The translations under genes and the position numbers were made by a program. From Bacteroidales bacterium GP4 (lineage in GTDB: Bacteria; Bacteroidota; Bacteroidia; Bacteroidales; Muribaculaceae): 20,922 nucleotides of DNA. The stretch covers positions 2,940-23,861 of the forward strand of contig DAAL01000210.1 of NCBI GenBank assembly GCA_001701065.1, written 5' to 3'. This document shows, one piece after another, positions 1 through 7,493 of this stretch; position 1 is the stretch's first letter; each line of letters starts with the position of its first letter. The notes under the pieces were generated by a model that saw only the letters and a program-made list of their open reading frames with translations, did no database searches and had not been told where the DNA came from.

Positions 1-1
1 G

Positions 2-616
2 GCGGGTCAGAGCACACAGATGATAGTGGGGGCTTCGCCTGACCACGACAAGGACATTCTGCAACTGTCATCGGCGTTATACGCCACCCCTACTATGAGA
101 AGGGTCTACTATTCGGGCTACATACATGTGAATCAATACGACAACCGGCTTCCGATGCTCAAGCAACCGCCATTGGTAAGGGAAAACCGTCTTTATCAGG
201 CTGACTGGCTCATGAGGTTCTATCATTTCCGAGCCGATGAGATAGCCGATGAACAGAACCCGGATCTGGACCTTGAAGTTGACCCAAAAGTATCATGGGC
301 GTTAAGGCATCCCGAGGCATTCCCAATCGACATAAACAAAGCCGACTACGAGATGCTGCTGCGCATTCCCGGAGTGGGCGTAAGATCAGCTTCACTGATT
401 CTGAATGCGAGAAAATACCGCCGTCTCACCTCGGAACATCTTAAAAAGATGGGCGTAGTGATGAAACGCGCCCAATATTTCATCACTTGCGGCGAACTGA
501 ACGCGGCATGCGTTGCCGACGCATCGCCTGAATATGTGCGCCGCATGATTACAGCCAAGCCGGTCAAAAAAGGCTACAATCCACTGCAATTAACTTTTGA
601 CTTTACACAGGAATGA
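2..616 (+). CDS. Putative DNA modification/repair radical SAM protein, C-terminal part (5' end outside window)
   Basis: The reading frame is open from the window edge and reads AGQSTQMIVGASPDHD, a stretch that in the TIGR03916-type radical SAM family lies in the middle of the protein, so the CxxxCxxC iron-sulfur motif and the true start lie upstream. The ATG at base 20 is internal. The rest carries a helix-hairpin-helix DNA-binding element (INKADYEMLLRIPGVGVRSA, about residues 102-121 counted from base 20), which fits contact with nucleic acid. Family members are annotated as probable DNA modification or repair enzymes related in fold to spore photoproduct lyase; the substrate is not known. 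The stop codon overlaps the next start as ATGA, so the two are probably translationally coupled. Family assignment is firm; biochemical role is not. Confidence 0.85.
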   Translation, partial: AGQSTQMIVGASPDHDKDILQLSSALYATPTMRRVYYSGYIHVNQYDNRLPMLKQPPLVRENRLYQADWLMRFYHFRADEIADEQNPDLDLEVDPKVSWALRHPEAFPIDINKADYEMLLRIPGVGVRSASLILNARKYRRLTSEHLKKMGVVMKRAQYFITCGELNAACVADASPEYVRRMITAKPVKKGYNPLQLTFDFTQE

Positions 617-1380
617 CAATATTTCGATTTGACGGAACTTTCGACGGCATTCTATCCTGCGTGTTCAATGCCTACGAGCTAAAACGCTTCCCCGACATGA
701 TTCTGAGGGAGGATGCTGCGGCTCCCCTTTTTTACGACGAGTGCGTGGACATAGCCACTGACGAAGAAAAATCCCGGCGCGTGTGGAAAGCCGTCAGGAA
801 AAAACTATCGTCAACGGCGGCATCGGCAGTAGTCACGTCGTTCCTGTGCGAGATACCGGAATTCGACATGGTTATTTTCAACTACATCCGCAAGACTGTC
901 GACTCGCCACGCAGCATTGAAGGCGATTTTGGCGACCCTGACGTGATGGAAATGACCCGGATGGTGAAACGGGTGAACTACGAGGCACACCGCCTTTTGC
1001 AGTTCATGAGATTCCAGAAGACTGCCGACGGCACCTATTTCGCCATAATGGAACCGCTATACAATGTCATGCCCCTGGCTGTAAACCATTTTGTGGACCG
1101 GTTCTCGACCATGAAATTCGTCCTCTACGACAAGCGGAGAGGATTCGGATTCTATTACGACGGAAACGAAGCCACACGCATCACGCTTCCCGAGGAACTT
1201 CCACACATCGCCCACGGACATTTGTCGGAAGACATCATGAGCAGCGACGAAAAATTATTTCAGGACTTGTGGCGCACTTATTTTAAAGCCATTGCGATAA
1301 AAGAGCGCACCAATCCACGCAAACAGCGTCAGGACATGCCGGTAAGATTCTGGAAATATATGACAGAAAAGAATGGTTAA
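613..1380 (+). CDS. TIGR03915-type putative DNA metabolism protein (DUF4130)
   Basis: A 255-residue protein matching the DUF4130 family that nearly always sits directly after the radical SAM gene found here. Recognisable blocks are the start YELKRFPDMI, a central VNYEAHRLLQFMRFQ, then DGTYFAIMEPLYNVMPLAVNHFVDRF and VLYDKRRGFGFYYDG, in the order expected for the family. The family has been linked by fold to uracil-DNA-glycosylase-like proteins, so a role in nucleobase excision or DNA modification with the radical SAM partner is a reasonable inference, not a demonstrated function. No signal peptide or membrane segment; cytoplasmic. Start chosen at the ATGA overlap with the upstream gene, which preserves the conserved N-terminus. 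Length is normal for the family. Confidence 0.85.
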   Translation: MTIFRFDGTFDGILSCVFNAYELKRFPDMILREDAAAPLFYDECVDIATDEEKSRRVWKAVRKKLSSTAASAVVTSFLCEIPEFDMVIFNYIRKTVDSPRSIEGDFGDPDVMEMTRMVKRVNYEAHRLLQFMRFQKTADGTYFAIMEPLYNVMPLAVNHFVDRFSTMKFVLYDKRRGFGFYYDGNEATRITLPEELPHIAHGHLSEDIMSSDEKLFQDLWRTYFKAIAIKERTNPRKQRQDMPVRFWKYMTEKNG

Positions 1381-1385
1381 AAAAT

Positions 1386-1416
1386 GTTATTATTTGTACT
1401 TATTATAAATAATAAC
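1386..1416. promoter_or_regulatory. AT-rich perfect inverted repeat upstream of feoAB (operator or terminator candidate)
   Basis: GTTATTATTT (1386-1395) pairs perfectly with AAATAATAAC (1407-1416) across an 11-base spacer. It begins six bases after the stop codon of the DUF4130 gene and is about 95 bases before feoB. The AT-rich dyad resembles a ferric-uptake-regulator type operator in composition, and the downstream gene imports ferrous iron. Alternatively it is a weak terminator for the upstream pair, because a T-rich run (1423-1429) follows a few bases later. Which of the two it is cannot be told from sequence. Confidence 0.45.
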
Positions 1417-1450
1417 TCCCCTATTTTTTCTCTTTATCAGCAATATTTAA

Positions 1451-1458
1451 GAACTTTG
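1451..1458 (+). promoter_or_regulatory. Possible feoAB promoter, -7 element
   Basis: GAACTTTG matches the Bacteroides -7 consensus TAnnTTTG at all but the first base, and would start transcription about 47 bases before feoB. There is no clear TTTG at the -33 position, only a T run near 1424-1429, so this is a weak call. Confidence 0.35.
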
Positions 1459-1511
1459 CACTCGATATTACAACATGAATCAAAGACAAGTATTGCTAAT
1501 TAACTCATCAT

Positions 1512-3917
1512 ATGAGGCTATCTGATTTAAAGACAGGCGAAACCGGCATAATAGTCAAGATCCACGGGCATGGAGCATTCCGTAAACGTGTCATCGAGAT
1601 GGGTTTCGTCAAAGGTCAGGAAATAAAAGTGCTGCTCAACGCACCGTTGCGCGACCCCATAAAATACAGCATAATGGGCTACGAGCTTTCATTGCGCCGA
1701 AGCGAGGCGCAGATGGTGGAAGTGATTCCTTTGTCGCCCGGCTCCGACCGCCCCAAGCTCCGCGCGCTTGAACCTATATCCGACAACGACATCGACTACA
1801 CGGCACGGAATGAATACGAAGGCAGGTCGAAAACTATCCATGTGGCGCTTATCGGAAATCCCAACTGCGGCAAAACCTCTCTGTTCAACATCGCGTCAGG
1901 CTCCAAGGAGCATGTGGGCAACTACAGCGGAGTCACCGTCGATGCCAAGAAAGGACATTTCGACTATAAGGGCTACCGGTTTGACATCGTTGACCTCCCC
2001 GGAACCTACTCCCTGTCGTCCTACTCGCCCGAAGAATTATATGTGCGCCGATACCTGCGCGACGAAACTCCCGATGTGATACTGAACGTAGTCGTTGCGT
2101 CCAATCTTGAACGAAACCTGTATCTCACCACCGAGCTTATCGACATGGACCGTTCGATGGTGATAGCGTTAAACATGTACGACGAGCTTGAAGCTTCAGG
2201 CTCCACTATCGACTATAAGCTTCTGGGCGAGATGATAGGTGTGCCCATGATACCCACCGTTTCCCGCACGGGTGAGGGCATAAACAAGCTCTTCGACACC
2301 ATCATCGACGTGTACGAAGGGAAAGACAAGGCGGTAAGGCACATCCATGTGAACCTCGGTCCCGAAATCGAAAAGGACCTCAACCGCATCAAGGACATGC
2401 TTAAGAAGCAGCCCACCCTGGATCCCCACTTCTCGCCGCGTTACCTCGCCATAAAACTTCTTGAACACGACTCGGAAGCCGAAAAGATAGTGAGCGACTC
2501 GGTTCCCGATGCCAAAGACATCTTCATCCTGCGCGACGAACTCGTCGGAGCCATGGAAAAGAACGCCGACGATGACATCATGTCGCTCATCATCAACGAA
2601 AAATACGGATTCATAGCCGGCGCGCTTGCCGAAACCATGTCGAGAAGCAACAAAGAGACGGCAAAGACCACTCAGATTATCGACACCTTTGTCACCAACA
2701 AGCTCTTCGGATTCCCCATATTCCTTATTATAATGTGGTTCATCTTCTGGTGCACGTTCGAGATAGGCTCCTACCCTATGGACTGGATCGAGCAGTTAGT
2801 GTCGTGGATTTCCAGCCTTGTCCAGAGGTTCATGCCTGAAGGGCCGCTGAAGGACCTCATTGCCGACGGAATAATAGGCGGTGTGGGAGGCGTAATCGTT
2901 TTCTTGCCAAACATCCTCATCCTCTACTTCTTCATTTCATTCATGGAGGATTCAGGCTACATGGCGCGTGCGGCGTTCATCATGGATAAGATAATGCACA
3001 AAGTGGGACTGCACGGCAAGTCATTCATACCGCTTGTGATGGGTTTCGGATGCAATGTGCCGGCAATCATGTCGTCGCGCGCCATCGAGAGCCGTAGCAG
3101 CCGCATAATCACCATCCTCATCAACCCCTTCATGTCATGCACGGCAAGACTGCCGGTGTATGTGCTTCTTGTGGGCACATTCTTCGATGCCCACGCAAGC
3201 ATGATATTCCTCGGTCTGTACCTTTTGGGAATATTGGTGGCGGTAATCACAGCCAGGCTGCTGCGCAGGTTTTGGTTCAAGAAGGACGAGACTCCGTTTG
3301 TAATGGAGCTTCCCCCCTACCGCCTCCCCACTCTTAAAGCGTCGTTAAGGCACATGTGGGGCAAAGGCGAACAATACCTCAAGAAGATGGGTGGCATTAT
3401 ACTCCTTGCGAGTATAATAGTGTGGGCGCTCAACTATTTCCCGCTTCACGACGAGTATTCAAGCACTCCCGAGGAAGAACTGGCGCGCGACACTTCCAAG
3501 ATTGATCCCTCACGCGACTCTTATCTGGAGATGATAGGCAAAGCCGTCAATCCTGTCATGGAACCGCTCGGATTCCACTGGCGCACAACGGTGGCTGCTA
3601 TAGCCGGCGCGCCCGCCAAAGAGATTGTGGTGTCCACTCTCGGAGTGCTCTACACCGGCGATGAGGAAATTGACGATTCGTCATTGTCATCCCGCCTTAA
3701 AGCGCCTGACCCTGTGACCGGTAAGCCTGACTTCACCCCCGCATCGGCATTGAGCCTTATGGTGTTTGTGCTGCTTTATTTCCCGTGTATGGCTACAGTG
3801 GTGGCTATAATCCGCGAGACAGGCTCATGGAAGTACGGGGCATTTTCAGTAATCTACAACACTCTCGTGGCATGGATTGTGGCATGGATTGTGTACAATG
3901 TGGCACTTCTGTTCTGA
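1512..3917 (+). CDS. feoB: Ferrous iron transporter, FeoA-FeoB fusion
   Basis: An 801-residue inner-membrane Fe(II) importer. Residues 1-75 form a FeoA (SH3-like) domain, followed by a linker. The GTPase domain starts near residue 110 with G1 motif GNPNCGKTS (about 115), G3 DLPGTYS and G4 NMYD (about 221). The second half is hydrophobic, with the two Gate-type segments typical of FeoB, including GFGCNVPAIMSSRAIESR and CTARLPVYVLL, and AAIAGAPAKEIVV towards the C-terminus. Fusion of FeoA to FeoB is common in Bacteroidetes; all key GTPase residues are present, so it should be functional. It stands alone between a candidate operator and a strong terminator, as expected of an independently iron-regulated unit. 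Start is the first ATG that gives the complete FeoA domain; there is no Shine-Dalgarno site, as usual for this phylum. Confidence 0.97.
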   Translation: MRLSDLKTGETGIIVKIHGHGAFRKRVIEMGFVKGQEIKVLLNAPLRDPIKYSIMGYELSLRRSEAQMVEVIPLSPGSDRPKLRALEPISDNDIDYTARNEYEGRSKTIHVALIGNPNCGKTSLFNIASGSKEHVGNYSGVTVDAKKGHFDYKGYRFDIVDLPGTYSLSSYSPEELYVRRYLRDETPDVILNVVVASNLERNLYLTTELIDMDRSMVIALNMYDELEASGSTIDYKLLGEMIGVPMIPTVSRTGEGINKLFDTIIDVYEGKDKAVRHIHVNLGPEIEKDLNRIKDMLKKQPTLDPHFSPRYLAIKLLEHDSEAEKIVSDSVPDAKDIFILRDELVGAMEKNADDDIMSLIINEKYGFIAGALAETMSRSNKETAKTTQIIDTFVTNKLFGFPIFLIIMWFIFWCTFEIGSYPMDWIEQLVSWISSLVQRFMPEGPLKDLIADGIIGGVGGVIVFLPNILILYFFISFMEDSGYMARAAFIMDKIMHKVGLHGKSFIPLVMGFGCNVPAIMSSRAIESRSSRIITILINPFMSCTARLPVYVLLVGTFFDAHASMIFLGLYLLGILVAVITARLLRRFWFKKDETPFVMELPPYRLPTLKASLRHMWGKGEQYLKKMGGIILLASIIVWALNYFPLHDEYSSTPEEELARDTSKIDPSRDSYLEMIGKAVNPVMEPLGFHWRTTVAAIAGAPAKEIVVSTLGVLYTGDEEIDDSSLSSRLKAPDPVTGKPDFTPASALSLMVFVLLYFPCMATVVAIIRETGSWKYGAFSVIYNTLVAWIVAWIVYNVALLF

Positions 3918-3951
3918 CATTTTTGTCATAGCCATTCCCCTCTAAGTTATC

Positions 3952-3992
3952 ACGGTCCTCTTTGATTTTACGGTCAAAGAGGACCGTTTTTA
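3952..3992 (+). terminator. Strong intrinsic terminator of feoAB
   Basis: A perfect 14-base stem, ACGGTCCTCTTTGA (3952-3965) with TCAAAGAGGACCGT (3974-3987), an 8-base loop and a following T run (TTTTTAT). It lies 35 bases after the feoB stop. Confidence 0.92.
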
Positions 3993-4076
3993 TCTATTTT
4001 CACATATTTAAAATCAAATTTACTTAAATTCCAGGTGCTTAATATTAAATACTCTAAACTATACATTTTTTAATAC

Positions 4077-4105
4077 TTGGCTATTAAAATATTGCACTAT
4101 TTTTG
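4077..4105 (+). promoter_or_regulatory. Bacteroides-type promoter of htrA
   Basis: A full -7 element TATTTTTG (4098-4105) lies 17 bases after TTGG (4077-4080), close to the TTTG/19-base/TAnnTTTG consensus. Predicted start near 4110, giving an AT-rich leader of about 75 bases before the ATG at 4187. Confidence 0.6.
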
Positions 4106-4186
4106 CGTCATAGTATCACGAGCGATTTTAACAAATCAATCATAAAAGTGCAATTTTAAATAATAACATATCATTATTAAAACATT

Positions 4187-5725
4187 ATGAGTATCTACAA
4201 GAAAGTAGCCTTTATGGCATGCGGAGTGGCTATAGTCAGTTCAGCCATCACCGTGGTAGCTGTAAATTCATTCACAGCGGGTGATAACAGCCAATCTTAC
4301 ACTCTATCAGAAAATGGGATGAACACTGACGGCAACATCTACAAGGTCAGCCACAACGTGACTCCCCCCACTGATTTTACTCATGCCGCCGAAAGCACCA
4401 TCAACGGCGTAGTGAGCATCAAGAGCTACGCCACACCACGAGGATATAACTACGGAGGCGGACAGGCTTCCCCGTTCAGCGATCCCCTATTCGATTTCTT
4501 CTTCGGAACGCCCAACAACGGCAACCGCCGCCAGCAGCCTCAGCAGCGCGAGAAGTCGGAGCAGCAGATGGGACTCGGATCAGGCGTTATTATCAGCCCT
4601 GACGGATACATTGTCACCAACAATCATGTGATCGACGGCGCTGACCGCCTTGAAATCACTCTTAACGACAACAGCATATATAACGCTAAAGTCATAGGCA
4701 CTGACCCGTCGACCGATGTGGCTCTGCTGAAAATCGACGCAAAGAATCTCCCCGTGATTCCTATCGGCGACAGTGACGCTCTCAAAGTGGGCGAATGGGT
4801 GCTTGCCGTGGGAAACCCCTTCGGATTCACCTCCACCGTCACCACCGGTATAGTGAGCGCAAAGGCTCGTAACATATCCTCAGCCACCAACAGCCGCTCC
4901 ATGGGCATCGAAAGCTACATTCAGACTGATGCCGCCGTGAACCCCGGCAACTCAGGTGGAGCTTTGGTGAACATCAACGGTGAGCTTGTGGGAATAAACA
5001 CCGCCATCTACTCCCAGACAGGAAACTATGCCGGTTATTCATTTGCAATTCCCACATCCATCGTCACCAAAATCATTACTGACATTAAGCAGTACGGCGC
5101 AGTGCAGCGCGCGGTGCTTGGACTATCGTTCCGTGAGCTTACTCCTCAGCTTGCCAAGGAGAACAAAATCACGGCGGTAAACGACGGTATACTCGTTATG
5201 GACGTGCAGGACCGCAGCGCAGCCATGGAAGGCGGAATCAAGGAAGGCGACGTGATTGTGGCATTGAACAACGCTGACACCCACAACACCGCCCAGTTGC
5301 AGGAAGCTCTGAACAAATACCGTCCCGGCGACAAGATCACAGTGAAGTATGTGCGCGACAATAAGTTCCACACTGCCAATGTGACTCTGCGCAACAACAA
5401 CGGCGACACCAAGATGACCAAAGCCAATGACTTCACCGAACTCGGATGCGCGTTCAAGGCTCTTACTCCCGACGAATTGAAAGAGCATCAGCTTTCAGGC
5501 GGAATAAAAGTAGTGGGACTGAAGGACGGCAAATTCAAGTCGGCAGGCATCAAGGACGGATTCATAATCCTTGACATCAACAACGCACGCGTCAAGTCAC
5601 AGGATGATGTCGAAAAGATATACGATGCCATCATGAAGAGCAACGACGCTGACAAAGTGATGTTCATCACCGGAATCTACCCCACCGGACGCAAAGTGTA
5701 CTACGCGGTTCCGTTGGCTGAATAA
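4187..5725 (+). CDS. htrA: Periplasmic serine endoprotease, DegP/HtrA family
   Basis: A 512-residue trypsin-like protease with two PDZ domains, for degrading or refolding damaged envelope proteins. An N-terminal hydrophobic segment (residues 8-27) acts as signal peptide or membrane anchor and is followed by a low-complexity linker rich in Gly, Asn and Gln. The catalytic triad is intact: His147 in NNHVID, Asp177 in STDVALLKI and Ser256 in GNSGGAL. PDZ1 begins around residue 310 and PDZ2 occupies about 410-512. Length and architecture match the DegP/Do family of Bacteroidetes. It has its own promoter and terminator and is monocistronic. Start ATG 4187 yields the membrane segment directly. Whether it behaves like DegP, DegQ or DegS is not decided by sequence; two PDZ domains argue against DegS. 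Confidence 0.95.
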   Translation: MSIYKKVAFMACGVAIVSSAITVVAVNSFTAGDNSQSYTLSENGMNTDGNIYKVSHNVTPPTDFTHAAESTINGVVSIKSYATPRGYNYGGGQASPFSDPLFDFFFGTPNNGNRRQQPQQREKSEQQMGLGSGVIISPDGYIVTNNHVIDGADRLEITLNDNSIYNAKVIGTDPSTDVALLKIDAKNLPVIPIGDSDALKVGEWVLAVGNPFGFTSTVTTGIVSAKARNISSATNSRSMGIESYIQTDAAVNPGNSGGALVNINGELVGINTAIYSQTGNYAGYSFAIPTSIVTKIITDIKQYGAVQRAVLGLSFRELTPQLAKENKITAVNDGILVMDVQDRSAAMEGGIKEGDVIVALNNADTHNTAQLQEALNKYRPGDKITVKYVRDNKFHTANVTLRNNNGDTKMTKANDFTELGCAFKALTPDELKEHQLSGGIKVVGLKDGKFKSAGIKDGFIILDINNARVKSQDDVEKIYDAIMKSNDADKVMFITGIYPTGRKVYYAVPLAE

Positions 5726-5787
5726 CAACAAGGTAATCTCTCTAATAAACTGTCTATAAAACACAAAGGGTTGTTTAGGTTTTGATT

Positions 5788-5862
5788 TTCCACTCTTGGA
5801 AGTAGCATTATCTGCTACATCATTTGAAAGGCATTCCGTTCCCCCGGTTCGGAATGCCTTTT
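5788..5862 (+). ncRNA. Candidate small structured RNA in the htrA 3' flank
   Basis: Three hairpins follow one another: TTCCA/TGGAA with a 4-base loop (5788-5801), GTAGCA/TGCTAC with a 5-base loop (5802-5818), and the terminator hairpin (5827-5861) with its T run. The first two touch end to end. A near-consensus -7 element, TAGGTTTTG (5776-5784, one T too many), would place a start near 5790, exactly where the structure begins; there is no -33 match. The alternative is a structured htrA 3' untranslated region or a processed 3'-derived small RNA. No coding potential is visible here. Confidence 0.3.
5827..5862 (+). terminator. Intrinsic terminator downstream of htrA
   Basis: AAAGGCATTCCG (5827-5838) pairs perfectly with CGGAATGCCTTT (5850-5861) around an 11-base loop, with a TTTT run at the end of the stem. 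It lies about 100 bases after the htrA stop. Confidence 0.9.
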
Positions 5863-5976
5863 ACTTTTGCGATAAACGCCTGTTGAGTGATGCGCTCTAA
5901 TTGTTTTGCGGCATGAACGTATTTAAAAGCTGATGCGTTATATAAAATGTAATACTTTATCTTAAACAGTAATGTT

Positions 5977-6198
5977 ATGAAAACATCGAAACTAAAAGCT
6001 ATAAAGGTGACAGCTGTGCTGTTAGCCATAGCTGCCGCACAAGCCTTCTCCTCATGCGCAGGATGGAACGGCTTTTGGGGTATCGATTCCGGAGTTCCGG
6101 GAATGAACATCGGTATCGGCGGAAGCGGACCAATAGGCGGACCTGGTGGACCGCCTCCGGGACCACAGCCACCTCCACCTCCCGGCGGACCTTGGTAA
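5977..6198 (+). CDS. Small Gly/Pro-rich lipoprotein with a FWGID motif
   Basis: A 73-residue protein of unknown function. Lys-rich N-terminus, a hydrophobic stretch (residues 11-24) and a lipobox-like FSSC put the lipidated cysteine at residue 27, so a membrane-anchored lipoprotein is likely. The mature part begins CAGWNGFWGID and ends in a tail of Gly and Pro (GGPGGPPPGPQPPPPPGG) with no predicted fold. The Cys-to-FWG spacing is the same as in the His-rich lipoprotein at 7257-7493, which suggests the two belong to one family. It sits between the htrA terminator and a hairpin just before the rpoD promoter, so it is probably its own transcription unit. Phe at -3 of the lipobox is not ideal. 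Real gene status rests on signal peptide quality and position. Confidence 0.7.
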   Translation: MKTSKLKAIKVTAVLLAIAAAQAFSSCAGWNGFWGIDSGVPGMNIGIGGSGPIGGPGGPPPGPQPPPPPGGPW

Positions 6199-6236
6199 AT
6201 GTTTTGCCCAAAAATCCAATTCAATAATTTTTTTTA

Positions 6237-6270
6237 CGGAGCCTAACAAAGATTTAGGCTCCGGGATTTT
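6237..6270 (+). terminator. Hairpin between the small lipoprotein gene and rpoD
   Basis: CGGAGCCTAA (6237-6246) pairs perfectly with TTAGGCTCCG (6254-6263) around a 7-base loop. The T run after it is short (GGGATTTTG) and the better T run lies before the stem, so termination may be weak. The hairpin ends four bases before the -33 box of rpoD and may insulate that promoter. Confidence 0.5.
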
Positions 6271-6298
6271 GCAAAGTGACAGATTATTCGTAACTTTG
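6268..6298 (+). promoter_or_regulatory. Consensus Bacteroides promoter of rpoD
   Basis: TTTG (6268-6271), a spacer of exactly 19 bases, and TAACTTTG (6291-6298) match the -33/-7 consensus of the primary Bacteroidetes sigma factor perfectly. Predicted start near 6303, about 24 bases before the rpoD ATG. The gene's own product would recognise this promoter, so rpoD is probably autoregulated through it. Confidence 0.88.
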
Positions 6299-6326
6299 CA
6301 CGTTTAATATCCATGTGTAATTACAG

Positions 6327-7184
6327 ATGAGACAATTAAAAATCACTAAGTCAATCACTAACCGTGAGAGCGCATCGCTCGATAAGTATTTGCAAGAGAT
6401 TGGTCGCGAGGACCTTATCACGGTGGAAGAAGAGGTGGAATTGGCTCAACGAATTCGTCAAGGCGATCAGGTGGCATTGGATAAACTCACAAGAGCCAAT
6501 CTGCGTTTTGTCGTTTCAGTAGCAAAGCAGTACCAGAACCAAGGCCTCTCACTTCCTGACTTGATCAACGAGGGTAACCTCGGGCTCATCAAAGCTGCTC
6601 AAAAGTTTGATGAAACCCGCGGTTTCAAATTCATTTCTTACGCTGTATGGTGGATTCGCCAGTCGATTCTCCAGGCGTTGGCTGAACAGTCACGTATCGT
6701 AAGGCTCCCGTTGAATCAGGTAGGTTCTCTCAACAAAATCAGCAAAGCACTGTCGAAGTTTGAGCAAGAAAATGAACGCCGTCCGTCGGCTGAAGAGCTT
6801 GCCGATGCCCTTGAGGTGCCCGTGGAGAAAATCGCCGACACTCTGAAAGTGCAGGGTCGACACATCTCAGTGGATGCTCCTTTCGTAGAAGGAGAGGACA
6901 ACAGCCTGCTCGATGTGCTCACCAACGACGATTCACCCATGGCTGATGCATCACTCAATCAAGAATCACTCTCTAAAGAAGTAGAGCGCGCACTCCGTCA
7001 GCTTCATGAACGCGAACGCGAGATTTTAAAAATGTTTTTTGGCATAGGTTGCCAGGAGATGACTCTTGAGGAAATAGGTGCAAAATTTGACCTTACACGC
7101 GAACGTGTGCGCCAGATTAAAGAAAAGGCGATCCGTCGGCTTAAAGGTCAAAAGAGCAAACTGCTCAAAACTTATTTAGGCTAA
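6327..7184 (+). CDS. rpoD: Primary RNA polymerase sigma factor RpoD (sigma-70/ABfr type)
   Basis: A 285-residue primary sigma factor of the short Bacteroidetes type: it lacks region 1.1 and the long non-conserved insert seen in E. coli sigma-70. Region 1.2 is at residues 14-45 ([13 protein letters not shown]), region 2 at about 55-125 with [33 protein letters not shown] and [15 protein letters not shown] (core binding and -10 recognition), region 3 at about 135-200, and region 4 at about 215-285 with the helix-turn-helix [20 protein letters not shown]. Length is the usual one for Bacteroidales RpoD (about 286). It directs housekeeping transcription from TTTG/TAnnTTTG promoters such as those noted in this window. 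A consensus promoter precedes it and a two-way terminator follows. Confidence 0.97.
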   Translation: MRQLKITKSITNRESASLDKYLQEIGREDLITVEEEVELAQRIRQGDQVALDKLTRANLRFVVSVAKQYQNQGLSLPDLINEGNLGLIKAAQKFDETRGFKFISYAVWWIRQSILQALAEQSRIVRLPLNQVGSLNKISKALSKFEQENERRPSAEELADALEVPVEKIADTLKVQGRHISVDAPFVEGEDNSLLDVLTNDDSPMADASLNQESLSKEVERALRQLHEREREILKMFFGIGCQEMTLEEIGAKFDLTRERVRQIKEKAIRRLKGQKSKLLKTYLG

Positions 7185-7205
7185 TCCACTGCAAGGATTT
7201 AAATA

Positions 7206-7240
7206 AAAGGGACTGTATCGAAGCCGATACGGTCCCTTTT
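7206..7240. terminator. Bidirectional terminator between rpoD and the His-rich lipoprotein gene
   Basis: A 15-base stem (7206-7220 with 7225-7239) closed by AAGC, with one G-T wobble. It starts with an A run and ends in TTTT, so it reads as a terminator on both strands and separates the convergent rpoD and minus-strand genes. Confidence 0.9.
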
Positions 7241-7256
7241 GTTGTAGAAACCACGT

Positions 7257-7493
7257 TCAATCATCATCATGATGATGGTGGTGATGCTTATGTTTCTTAT
7301 GCTTTTTATGCTTGTGTTTCGGAGGTTTTGGCGGGTGATGATGATGACCGTCATAGTAACCGTCGCCATAGGTCCCTTCCACACCCCAATAACTGCGCAT
7401 TGTGTCACACGATGTCACCATCCCGCAACATCCCCATAACAGTGACACCAAAAGAAGCCCCACAAGCTTCCTATTCAAGTTCTTCCTGTTCAT
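7257..7493 (-). CDS. Small His-rich lipoprotein with a YWGVE motif
   Basis: A 78-residue protein from ATG 7493, of unknown function. N-terminus MNRKNLNRKL is followed by a hydrophobic core and lipobox MVTSC, with the lipidated cysteine at residue 29. After CDTMRSYWGVE comes a Gly/Tyr linker and a tail in which 14 of the last 29 residues are His, mixed with Lys and ending in three Asp; this should bind transition metals such as nickel, zinc or copper. The start lies inside the end of the VKOR-like gene (23-base overlap, different frame), so the two are probably co-translated. An ATG at 7520 and a TTG at 7529 are in frame, but 7493 gives the cleanest signal peptide. Metal storage, metal buffering or a chaperone role are all guesses. 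Confidence 0.72.
   Translation of the reverse strand: MNRKNLNRKLVGLLLVSLLWGCCGMVTSCDTMRSYWGVEGTYGDGYYDGHHHHPPKPPKHKHKKHKKHKHHHHHHDDD

Noticed and set aside
5820..6224. 134-codon minus-strand Gly/Pro-rich open frame
   Set aside because: It spans the htrA terminator and is antisense to the small lipoprotein; its Gly/Pro richness only mirrors the GGN/CCN repeats of that gene.
7260..7290. Triplet run (ATC/ATG) as a microsatellite or CRISPR-like repeat
   Set aside because: It is the codon repeat of the His/Asp tail of the small lipoprotein; there are no spaced direct repeats.
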